64,000 nt of DNA from Phoenix dactylifera (Eukaryota; Streptophyta; Magnoliopsida; Arecales; Arecaceae), in contig NC_052397.1 in the NCBI RefSeq assembly GCF_009389715.1, forward strand, positions 16,812,129-16,876,128. The letters run 5' to 3'. Position numbers and translations under genes: made by a program. Below the pieces are notes generated by a model. That model saw only the letters and a list, made by a program, of their open reading frames with translations, was not told the origin of the DNA and made no database searches. Position 1 is the first letter of the stretch. Every line of letters starts with the position of its first letter. Positions 33,168 through 44,719 of this stretch are shown one piece after another.

Positions 33168-36100
33168 TTTGCATCATTAGATACAAGAATCTTGTCTGTA
33201 AGCAACATTTTTCTCTATTGCAATTGAAATATCATTTTGATTTTCTGGCATATATTCAGAATATCATTTTAGTGCTTTAAATGTTTGCTTTAGCACATGT
33301 TGCTTGCTTACAATCAGAGGTGCATATCGCTTGATTCTTGTTCTTTTCTTCTGTTCATCCCTTATCTGTTCCTTTGTTTTCTGTGTCTCAGCATTTCCAT
33401 AACATTTCATTTTTGTAATCATGAACTCTGGTTATTAATATTTTCAATATATATGGTGTGATGTGACAATGAAAAAGTTGACCCCCTCCACCCACTGTGC
33501 CCCTCTGGAAGAATATGTTTCAGATCGTCTGACTATATGCAGAGTTTTCTTTGTAATAAATTTGCCATTCTATTGCAGTAAGCTCAATCTTTGCAGCTCC
33601 ATCTAGAAACTAGTAAATTTTGTTTTCAATTTTCATGGATTTGTCATTGATTATTCATTAACTGTTTCTATTCCTCCTTGTTGTAGAAGTTGAAAGTCAG
33701 GAAGCACACATTGTAACATGCATGAAGTTGGGGACGGATGTGTTTATCTTCATTTGATTAAGAAAATTCATAATACTTACATTACATCCTTGGAAATAAA
33801 AAATAATAAATTGAGTTACCCCACACGTCATAAATTTTCTTGCAATTACCAGGTTGACAGATAAATACCACTGTTACTAGTAAGAAACATTGCCAGTGAT
33901 CACATTACTGCAAATGCTTCAATAAAAAATGTGTGCGTGTATATGCTTGTTTTGTCCTGTCAAACAAAGTAATAAACAAAAAAAAATAATAAAGGACATT
34001 TTCATTATAAATCAATTAGTATTGAAGTAACCATATCAATATGTTTTTGACCTGTTGTCTGACAGCTGGAGCCTGGAGTCATTGAATGTGCTTATCAAAT
34101 CAAATAAACGCACTTATCTGTAGGATTTTTTCTTTGTTTGCCAAAATTTCATTTTGGCCGGTATGACTTGTCTTATAGGTAACAACTGATAAGTTGGCTG
34201 GTATTAATTGACACTCTCCAAGCAACAAGTAAAAAACATTCTTGTCTCTTATTCATGCATCACATATGCATTTATATAGCTTGATATTATACACTTGATT
34301 ATACATAGAACAATTACACAAGTAACATTAACAGATTCCAAGGATTAAGCCTCTTAAACTACTATTTTTAGATAATGTGTTGAGTAAAGTTTTTATGGGG
34401 GTGAATGCTAACCTAGAATCATGATGGAACACCTTGGAAAATGGAAGCAGGAAAAAATGTATTTCGTGTATGGATTTTAATTTAGTAGTTTTATTGAGAC
34501 TATGGTCAAATTTAGTAGCAAGAAGATGAATAGAATAACATTAGTGGTCCAACTTTATAAGGCTAATGGATGAGGTTGATCATAGCAATGTTATTGCATG
34601 ATGCCTTTTGCAGAAACATTTTGCCTGAATCTCCTTCACGTACTAATTATGCCCGATCAAAAAATTCAAAATATAAGAGGGATGATTTTGTACAGCTAAA
34701 CTGAGTTGTACAAATAATGAGCTCGTTATAGATGCAAAATTCAGATGGAGATTGAAATAAGACATTCTAGGGTGACATCAGAAACCAGAGTGGTGTGTGC
34801 TATTTGTGACCGTAGATGTCTAGTGCTGCAAAGGCATAATTAGCCTTATTCTAGAGGAACTTGATGCTGTTTAGAGGCTGAAAAAGTGATGAGAAATTTT
34901 AATGAAACTTATGAGAAACAATTTGGAGATGCATTTAGTATGACATCATTTTATTTTAGATAGGAGCAGATCATAGTATGTGTATCATGAAGCCTGCAAA
35001 ATACTGTTTCTAGGTTTTAAGCTACGGTTAGCACTTTACCATGTGTATCAAGTTTCCTCAGTCCTGTTAACCCTTTCTTCGTAGGGCCAGTTTTTGCCGT
35101 GGCTGAAAGCAATGTTGCATGGAGATAAACATGAGAACCAGATCCGAACAAGTGTCCAAGCGTCTGACTTGGCAAGAGGAGAAAAGAAAAGGGACATATT
35201 GGAATACATAGAAAAAGATTATTTTAAATTAAAATATATATATCTTTTAATCATACAAAAGTATTAAAAGTTGATATATCTCAAGTTTTTCTAATATACA
35301 TGTTTCTCATCTAAACTTTGTAATTAGTATAAGGATTTTTGAGAAATAGTATTTTACAAAGTTATTTTGAAATATATATTTTTGACCAATTTCTAGAAAG
35401 AATGAAAGTGTAATTAATTTTTTTTTATAAGTATCCAAATGTCTAATGTGTATGTGATTTAAATATGTATTCGACATAGATTCTAGGACATGGACATGAG
35501 TGACTAGGTAACACAAGTTGAAAGCTATCATAATCATCTTACTACAGCTTTGCTATGCAAACTTTTCGTTAAAACTTTATTAACAACTGATATTTAGGCA
35601 TATTATTATCAGAAAAAAGTTCTATAGATTTATTGTCACCATTTTCCATGTAGATTTAGTTTTAGTCTCTTTGTATGAGCTATGGTTTTGTTCACCTTCA
35701 TCTGAAACTCTTATACTGTGCTTGACTGAATCATCAACAAGTCACAATTCAAATTCATCAAAATAAATAGTTTATTTAGCAAAAAGCTGTCTAGAAGAAA
35801 GAAGTAGAGTACATTATATTGCAGAACATCTTGGAAAAAAATTTGAATGATTTTTGAAATTTTCATGATAGTTGTGAATTCCTTGCACTAGTTGTTAATG
35901 TCTCATTAAGATACATTTGTAAAAAAATCTTCTAGTGAGATAAACTGACAAGAACTTTATAATGGATTAGGGAATTCTCTCTGAGTCATTTTACAGTTGT
36001 TCCAGGTACATGTATATGTTCAATGTAGTTTCAGAACTTCTTACAATGTTTGGCTTGGCATATCATCGATGTAGTCGTTGTCTGCTCCCTCCCTCCTCCC
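33168..36100. other. 3' flank and intergenic stretch
   Basis: 3' UTR of the PPR gene followed by AT-rich DNA. No further gene was recognised. Confidence 0.4.
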
Positions 36101-36104
36101 CCTG

Positions 36105-36106
<2 letters not shown>

Positions 36107-36161
<55 letters not shown>
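36107..36161. repeat. (TC)n microsatellite followed by (TG)-rich DNA
   Basis: About 27 TC units, then TGTGTCTGTGTGCGTGTGTG. It gives rise to several spurious low-complexity open frames on both strands. Confidence 0.95.
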
Positions 36162-36165
<4 letters not shown>

Positions 36166-36199
36166 CTGTGTGCGTGTGTGCTGTGCGCGAATGTGCATG

Positions 36200-38936
36200 T
36201 GTGCATGTCTTTTTTTCTTTCCTTTCCTTTTCTTTCCCCTTTTTGGTTCCAGGGGACAGGGAGTGGGTGTGAGTGAGGTGGATGGGTAGCGGGGTTACCA
36301 TAATTTGGACCGTCACAAATACTGGAAAGGTCGAGTTTAATCACCTGCTGTGTATTGTGCTGTGGTATCTGATTGGACAGGGTCAGGACTGCCTTGTGTA
36401 ACACATGGGCATGGGTAAGGTGGAATTGGGGCTCTCCAGTTCAACCGTGAACTAGAAAGGGGCTCTCCAATTCATGCAGCACCAATTCCATTATGCCATA
36501 TAGCAAGGCAGCTGTGTAGGGAAAATTTTCTATAGATTGGGATACCTTGGCATTTCTCTAAACAAAGTGAGGATATGAAACTTGATTTTGATGAGTAAGT
36601 AGAATTATGCTATGTTATTAATGTAATCTTATTTGTAAATAATGTATCTATCGGCTCCAAGCTTTGTGCTGGATCAACAAGGCTGAAATATTATGTACTG
36701 TAAGAGGAATGCAGGGAATTACAATAATGAATCCCAAAAATAAACTAGAAAATGTAGCTTCTACATGGAATTTGTCCTCCTATTCCTTGTGTTCTGAGTG
36801 CTTTAGAACCATAGGATTCAACTTTCTTGGTCAAAAGGTATCTGATTGTAAAGACAAAGTATCCACATATGGTTGCATTGTTTGGTACAGTCTCTTAGAA
36901 CTAAAGCATTCTGTATCTTTTGAATTTTCATCATATTGGAATTCTTTTTTCTCAGCGCATTTACGCGATGTTCATTTCAATCTAGTGAAAGCCATTTGCA
37001 GGATTGTCTCATTCGACTCAGAAGTCTACAATGACTTGGTTTTAGAAGATGTTCCAGCACGGTCGAGGTTTTTGGAGGACACATTATCATTAGGCAGAGA
37101 TTGTCTTTTGGTGCTCTCTTTGAGCTTCCCTTGGTCCACGAGCTTGCTGCTTCAGTTCCCCTTGGTCATGTGTAGTTGTGCACAAGAGGCTTTCCATAGC
37201 TTATCTAGGCTAATTTATCCATCATAAAATGCTACACGCATCCGGGCATGGTCAAAAGCCAGTGATGCATCTGAATGTGAAATTAAATCCAGACATCTTT
37301 AGCCAGGTGGATTGCAAGTATAGAAATGTTTGGCACTTGGAGGTCGGGGAGTAGCAGTATGATCCGAAGTTGGCTTTTTAGTGTATCTTAATACCAAACG
37401 TGTGCGTTGTTTTATCTCTAATAAACAATAGAAGGGCGTATGATTGTACACTTTCATTCTCAAATTCCATGATTAGTGAACTTGCTGAATGTAGCAACAC
37501 CTTTTTCCATTATGATCTTATTGCAGTGGTAGTACGTACCTAAGAGTCGGCCAAACATGTGCCATTTCTAATTATCTGATATCCAGCAGCTCTATTAGCT
37601 CGATTTATCCAGAGAATGCAATAGAGAAGAGCAGTATGACTGTTAGTTTTTTTTTTTCTTTTTTCTTTTTTCTTTTGACAGAATAGTATGACTGCTAGAT
37701 GAGTTCCAAGACAACTGCTTTTTAAAGTACTAGGGGGGGCCAGGAGAACACTCACAAACACATGATATGGACAAGAATCAGGAATCTTTAATGATTTAAT
37801 CATGACAATAACACTTTCACAATATCTCTCATGCTCACATTTTACAAAGTTGAGGGCTCTATATACATGCCCAAGATCCTGTAGAAGACTGGCTCTGTCT
37901 TTTTTTTTCACATAGTAGTATAATAATCAGAAGCCTACCTGTGGAACCATTCATACCATACATGCATGATAAAGAAGTTGTATCCTCCTTCCATTTTTCG
38001 CAGCACCTGTTGTTGGATTCTCTATATGCCAAAAACTGCGAGACGACCTCTATCCCAGTGCACATGCTTTTTTTCTGGGAAAACCATATACCTTTACATC
38101 TTCATATATCATATACTTTATGCTTGTCTGAAACATCAAGCCATGCACCTGCAAGTTGGATAAATTCAGACTATGAAATGCAAATAGCTCCGGATGCCGA
38201 TAAGAGAAATCTATCAAATGTAAGCATTCGTTGGTAGAGGTTATAGAGGCTGACAAGAATTAGTACTAAAAACCCCAGGAAGCTGTGCTGAAGCACCAAT
38301 ACGCAGTACTGAGAAGTGAGAGCAAGGAGCATCTGACCTCCAATGGTGCATCTAATTGGTTTCAGCACCCTTCTTTAACTTTTTGCTATGAAGAGACACA
38401 GTTTTGATCGGCCTTCTGTAAGTACACTCTTCAAAATGCATTGAACAAAGAAATTTGATACTAAACTTTATTCTCTCTTTTTTTTGTTCTTGGTTTGCTT
38501 CTAGCATTCCCCCAAGCAAGATATGTCTCAGTTTGAACAAGATCAAGAAAGGCATATTCAAACTGTTCGCTTCTAACCAGAATACAGAAGAACTACTCGG
38601 TTAGTGAAGACAAAGGATATTCTTTCTCAAACAAGAAAAATAGTGCTTTGCAGGCGCGACATAAAAGTCCTAACCATTTCACCAAGCAATCAGCAGCATT
38701 TGCAGCTTGCAGTGCTTTTGGACACCAACTCAAAAGGTTATTTATAGAAAACTGAATTTACTTTCATTGCATAATGTGAATATAATTTACGATATGCATG
38801 TTTAAGGTTTTACATAATTGCACCCTACCTCCCTCTATAAACACAAATTTCTTTAACTAGGAACAATCATGTTCTCCCAAGCTGTACATAAGCACCTCAC
38901 TGGATGCAAATGATGAGACGAGGATTGAAGCAAATT
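36200..38936. other. Intergenic stretch between the PPR and MAP70 genes
   Basis: The longest open frame is 187 codons (36664-37227, plus) and matches no family I recognise. Part of the right end must be MAP70 3' UTR. Nothing else can be supported. Confidence 0.35.
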
Positions 38937-39291
38937 TTAAGCTCTTGAGCTTTTCGAGGCTTCCTGATGATTCACAGCTCTGTAAAACCAAATGGCCATA
39001 TCATAATTAAAGGAAGCAAAGAGACATCTAAATGTAAAGTTCGGTTGCTTAGTAGTATTATGAAGTCATAAGAATTCAATAAAAGTAAACAGTTCAGGAA
39101 ACTGGAATAATGAAGGGCAGAGTTTCTGCAACTTTGTGTGGTTTTCAAAAGACTAATTTAAAACTGTGAATATAAAGGAACACCAACTTATCCCTATGCA
39201 GAAACGAAGAGGAGTTGCCTTAATTTCTGATCTTAGAAGCAAACATAGTAGATTCAATTACACTAAAATTACAAAAAAAGGATTAAGAACT

Positions 39292-39328
<37 letters not shown>

Positions 39329-42300
39329 AGAGCTTGAAGATAGGAGAGGTTGACTACTCCTAATTCCAGATTGATATTTCTGCCATTTTATGAAAACAGA
39401 ATGTGAACTTACTGTTTAGAGGGACCCTACATATATTTCCTCTATGAAACACTTAAGACAGTCTCTCTCTCTATCTCTCTTTTGAGGGGAACTTAAGACA
39501 CTCTTTCTCCAGTACAGGTAACATTTTAGTCAAAAGGAGAAGCAAATCATGATAAAATTTAGTTTAACACACTCCAAGAGGCAAAATGGCGAAACAAGTA
39601 TATACCTTCTTGAGATGATTGGGGTTTTGCTTCTTGGTTTAGTATCCTCTGACTTCACCAACACTTCCTTTTCTCTAGACGCCGCTACTCTCCTCATCTT
39701 CTTTTCTCTAGACGCCGCTACTGCATCAACTTTTTTCTGGAGCAACTGCATAGGAATACAGGCATATGTCACAAAAAACATAAAGGAAGAATTAAAGAAA
39801 CTGAGGAATGCTTTTAATTATCTAAAAGTTCGTTGTTCACATTGATTTCATCATCCTTAGCACTCAACATATGATCCTTCTCCTCATGTGATTTTCTTAA
39901 GTTGATGACTTCCTTTTGCAGTCTGTCATACAGAAAACCTGATACCATATCTTCATAGGCATCTTCTGAACCACGCTTATTTTTTGACTTGATGTCACCA
40001 ACTCCTTTGACTGTAACTTCTTGTGGAACCACTTTTTTTCTTTGCACAGTAACATCACAGTCATCTTCTGAACCACCCTTGTTTTGCAACTCAATGTCAC
40101 CACAACCTTTGGCTTTAACTTCTTGTGAAGGCTCCGTATTTCCTTCAATAGAATCACTTATATTACCATTAGCGTTAGCAATTCTTTCTGCATTATCCTT
40201 CCCATCATCATCAAAAACTTTGCTTTTTGGAGCCCAGAAATTCTTTCTAACCAGATTTTCTCCAATAGCAAACTTGTTTTTCAAGCTATTTGTTGGCTTG
40301 ATATTTCTGTTGGTGATAACACCTTCTGATGCGGAATTAGGCTGTTGTAAAACTGAGAGTCTAGAGGCAGAAACAGAAGCCCTTGAATGAAATGTTGGTC
40401 TCTTTTCTGGTTCCTCATTTGAAGAGCACCCAAATTTTTTCTTGGAGTTCTCAACTTGCTTTGGTGATAAGCTTGGTGCTTGCTTTAGACCTTCTTCCAA
40501 TGTCTTCAGCCTCAAATTTAGTTTATCCTGTACGTTAAATTCACATGAAAAGCCAAGGAATAAATGTAAAATATAGTACAAAAAGACTTACCCAAAAAAG
40601 TGAGCTGTAAGATTTCATACCTTAAGCTGGGCTTCTGCCTTGGCAGTCCTTTCTGCTACAGCTACCTTATCCCGCAACCGTTGCATCTCTCCCTACAAAT
40701 GCATCACCATTTAAGTCAAGACATTAAATGTAACTAATGTTATCCATCAGTTTATCAAGACAGACAGAATTTAAAATGATAATGCATGTATGATCTATGG
40801 CTATGCTATTTGCTATCTTTTCAGACCATGTTTAAATAGCATCAGTAATTTCTTATGCTTTTGGAAAATAGAAAGGCTTCCTCTTTCCCTTCAAATAACA
40901 TCAAGAGCATTGGAATTTCATGAAAATGAGGTAAAATACAAACAGTCAGGAAAACCATTGAAAATTCTTGCATTTTGTTCAAATCAAAAGTACCTGCAAA
41001 AATCTTCGCTCTTCCAGCCATTGCTTGACAGGCATGACTTTGCCATTGCCATCCTTCCACTCATTTGCGACCACAGTTGCCACCCGATTTGCTGAAACTT
41101 TAGCTCTTGCTAGCTCTCTCTCAAGAGTTTTTTTCTCTTCCTAGAAAATAGATGATGATAAATTAATGCCCCAAATTAACCTCTGGAGAAAGAATCATAG
41201 AGGAACAGATGATGACAAACTAAAACCTTACATATAATTCAGCAACCTGCCGCTGATAGTCACGCACAGCATTAGCAGCTGCACCGCCTGCAAGAATATA
41301 TTCTTCAAGTTCATGAATAGTTTGAGTAAGCTTTTCCACTTCTACAATCTTCTGACGATTTGTTTTCTCCAAAAGCTTATTTTCTTCCTGCACCATGATA
41401 AAGGAATCCAGAAAGGTTAGTGATCTAACTTCCCACAGCTTGTGCACAAACAAAAAGGATACATCTATGGTTATGCCTGGCATATCTCTATTTGCCTCCT
41501 CAATTCAATGTTCTTGTTTTGCACAGTCTCTACTATCAGTGCCCGTTCAAGAGCAATACACAATATATTTTTTGCTTCAATCAAAGCCGCCTCTTTAGAC
41601 TTTATGAGCCGTTCCAGAGCCTTTTTATCCTCTTGAAGTTTCGTAATCTGCAGTATAAGTCCACAAAATCAAAAAACACCAACACTACAGATGTTTTTTG
41701 TTATAATGGTATCAGAAGAACCTATGCCTCATACCTTATTCTTGTACTTTTTTATATCAGACTCAAGTGGGGCAATCACAGCCTCAACTGGAAGGTATTC
41801 CTCATCCTTTTGACATGCATGAACTCTTCTCAAAGCTGCCTCTGCAGCAAACAGTGCAGCCAAGGCTTCTTTTTTCTCATTGATTAGCCTCTTGATCTCA
41901 AGATTCTGTTTAGCAATATATCTAAGTTGTAAAAAGGCTATCCATCTAAAGTGAACTATATTCACAGATTCCAAATCTAAAGAAACAAACAGAACACCTT
42001 CTGTTCTAGTTGCTTCTCGGCAGCTCTGAGTTTGTCATCAACTTTCTTCAATTCATTATTAAGCTGGAAAGAATAGGACATAGAATGACTTTAAAATAAA
42101 CACCCACGATATCCAAATAATTACATTTCAGAGGAATTCAGTACATTCATTACCTCCACTACAGCTTTATCTTTCATAAGTTCCGTCGCTTTCAAAGCCT
42201 TGATTTCATAGTTGGCAAGTCCCAACTCCCTCTCCTTGTCTGCAGATCAAAATAAGGACTTAAGCAAGCAAATGAATTGGAGGTGTGTATTGCTACATTT

Positions 42301-44563
42301 AACTAAGAACTCACTCCAATTAAATAGGCAAATTAGTAGTCTAACTCATAATTCATAATTCAAATAACTATTGGCTCTCTTGACGGGTAACCAACAACTC
42401 TTACTAATATTCATAGTAAGAAGGAGGTGTTCTTAAACTGCAAGACATAAACACAACCAATAAGCTTTATTGGGAAATCCGGATCTCTAATTGCCTCTTG
42501 CACTAATCTGAACATGAACTCACATCGGTCATGTTATCCCCTCAGTGATTAAAGCCAGTACCACATTATAAAAGGATGACTAGTGCCTCTGTCTCAATAT
42601 TAACCTTGCTTTTAAATACCACTCATCCTACATCCACACATTTCATATTAAGATCATTTGACATATAAAGCAGCTCATAAATTAGAAATTTTACTAAATG
42701 ATATTTAGCTTTCAAGTGGTTCTAAAAATTGTATCAGAATCAGGCCACATGGATATATGGGAGAAAAAAAGCAGGCAAGTCATGAGATTTGTGAATATTA
42801 GGTATCATTACTAATAAATTTATATTTAGGTCTTGGTATAAACACAGTATAGACACCTCTGACATTCAAAAGTTTCATATGCACAAATCGCATATCTAAT
42901 TCACAACAAAAACTCGGACCGAAAAAAAAAAACCACTTTTTTTTACAAAAAAGGTGGAGACAAAGCGTATCCATTTCTTCATCTCAGATATTAAATGAAA
43001 ATTCTGTAGAGTCAATAGGATATATTAGATGAAGAATCTCAAACTCATATGTGCTAATCTAGAACTAATCCAATATATCGTCTCTCTACTGATTAGGCTG
43101 CCCATCTCCAATGATATCCCATAAAATGGCAAAGGAGCAAAACCCTATGGTAAAATTATAGAAACAAAGAAGTCTGGCTAAAGAATTTTGCAGCTAAAAA
43201 CAATAATAAGAGGGCCAAGAACGAATGCAGCACCAAACTGCAGAGAAAAATAAGAATAGGCAGTAGGAGTTAAAAAAAATTTTCCTCTCAAATTTCTTAT
43301 GCCATAAATTTTTGTCCATGTTGTTTAAAATGGAAGAACAGTAACTTTGGCTTTCTGCTATGCATAATGCCCAAGTAATTGCACCAGTATTTCTGTCATA
43401 CCTTCATGTTAATAACAAGGGTCAAGCTTTAGGTTATGACATATTACAATTTTCAGATTCTTTTCAGGCTTACTTGGAAGAAATGAACCAGAAGTAAGGG
43501 AGAAATAGTTATCTAATGTCAAGAAGAACATGATTAATATTAAAAGTGATAAAAAATAAGTATATACAGCAGGGTTTTTTTTCTATTTTTTTAAGTCTAG
43601 TTTGTTTTGTGATAAATTATGGCTTTCTAGTATACTACATATTGGTATACATCATTTTCATGGGTAAGTTATATATCAAAAAGAAAACTCAGTGACTTGG
43701 TTCTTAACTAACAATACAAATCAAGTCATGTTACACCATCAATGACCTGAGACCAATGTTCCAGAAAAGGGGTCGGTTTTATGCAGGCAAACATAAGCTT
43801 TATTTTACTTGTTAGTAGCATCAAGTAGCCATATGGTCTCCAACAGTAAAATTTGTTTCCTTATGACCTCAAACTGTTCTCAGAAGACCACAAGCAGCCA
43901 TCAAGTATCAACTAATTCTGAATGAATTTTCCTTCAGTCATTATCTATACTGTAAAATAAACCACCTACATGACTCCACAGTAATCTCGATCCAGTCATC
44001 AAAAAAAAAAAAAGAAGAAGAAAGAAAGAAAGAAAGAAAAGCCACAAATTCCAGCAGAGTCAGAAGTACAAGTCAATCAGAAAAAAGGTGCTAAGCTCCC
44101 CTATTCTTTTGTACGAATTATTTCTACTCCTCCATGGAAATAGAACGTTAAACTAGAACAATGTTTAACCATAGAATCTCCGGGACATAAGAACTAAATA
44201 AAGAGCAAGCCAATCAGAAATTACAAACAGAATACTGTCGATTAGAAGAACAGACGAAATGAAATGGAAACCGAAGTTCACCTCCTCAAGGAAACCTTAA
44301 AAAGAAAAAAAAAAATCCTCCAAGGACAAATTTTTGATAAGAATTAACGATGTCCATTAAACTTCGTTATAAAAGGAACGACCTTTCCTTCATGCAAGAC
44401 AATAAACACTTGAAGCAGAACACCCAGTACAAAACAAGAGCAAAGGAGTCTTGTACATAAACATACCTCTAAGCTGGTCCTCCAATCGATTGAGTTCGAT
44501 CATAACAGGATCTGGAGGGCTTGGAAACATCTCCTTTTCACCAGCTTCGCCCAGGCTACCCAT
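38937..44563 (-). CDS. MAP70.5: Microtubule-associated protein 70, MAP70-5-like
   Basis: Eleven coding exons join to 612 codons with all phases closing: 44467-44563, 42154-42239, 41998-42063, 41735-41905, 41477-41647, 41232-41387, 40994-41140, 40621-40692, 39841-40527, 39606-39745 and 38937-38979. The start reads MGSLGEAGEKEMF with D-P-V-x-x-E-L-N-R-L-E, as in MAP70-5. Family blocks follow: LFAAEAALRRVHACQKDEE, EAVIAPLESDIKKYKN, LTQTIHELEEYILAGGAAAN, RVATVVANEWKDGNGKVMPV and QKEVINLRKSHEEKDHML. Nearly all of it is predicted coiled coil. MAP70 proteins bind microtubules and help pattern secondary walls; that role here is inferred. Intron 5 uses a GC donor. Exon 9 has an in-frame 34-codon duplication in the variable linker. 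Confidence 0.93.
39298..39327 (+). repeat. Poly(A) tract in the last intron of the MAP70 gene
   Basis: An uninterrupted run of at least 30 A on the plus strand. No target duplication was found, so it may be a mononucleotide microsatellite and not a retroposon tail. Confidence 0.85.
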
Positions 44564-44673
44564 CTCCCTCGCAGTCCTCTATTCCAGACTCCCCTGTTTC
44601 CCCTGCTTCCCCTACTTCCCCTGTTCGAACTTCGTAAGAGAGAAGCCCAGCAGACAAAGGAGGCTGTTTGGGG

Positions 44674-44681
44674 TATTTATA
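44674..44681 (-). promoter_or_regulatory. Probable TATA box of the MAP70 gene
   Basis: Minus strand CTATAAATACCCC about 110 nt upstream of the start codon, a near-consensus plant TATA box. If it is used, transcription starts near 44645 and the overlapping upstream ATG at 44708 is not transcribed. Confidence 0.5.
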
Positions 44682-44719
44682 GTATGGATTATGTGTAGAA
44701 GAAGCCATTTTATCAATGG

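Noticed and set aside
36010..36404. Several overlapping open frames on both strands
   Set aside because: They are translations of a (TC)n/(TG)n microsatellite.
36664..37227. 187-codon open frame, plus strand
   Set aside because: It has no recognised domain, AT-rich codons, no start context or splice support. A frame of this length can occur by chance in 64 kb.
39298..39327. A retroposon tail in the MAP70 intron
   Set aside because: No flanking target duplication or element body was found. A mononucleotide repeat is the simpler reading.
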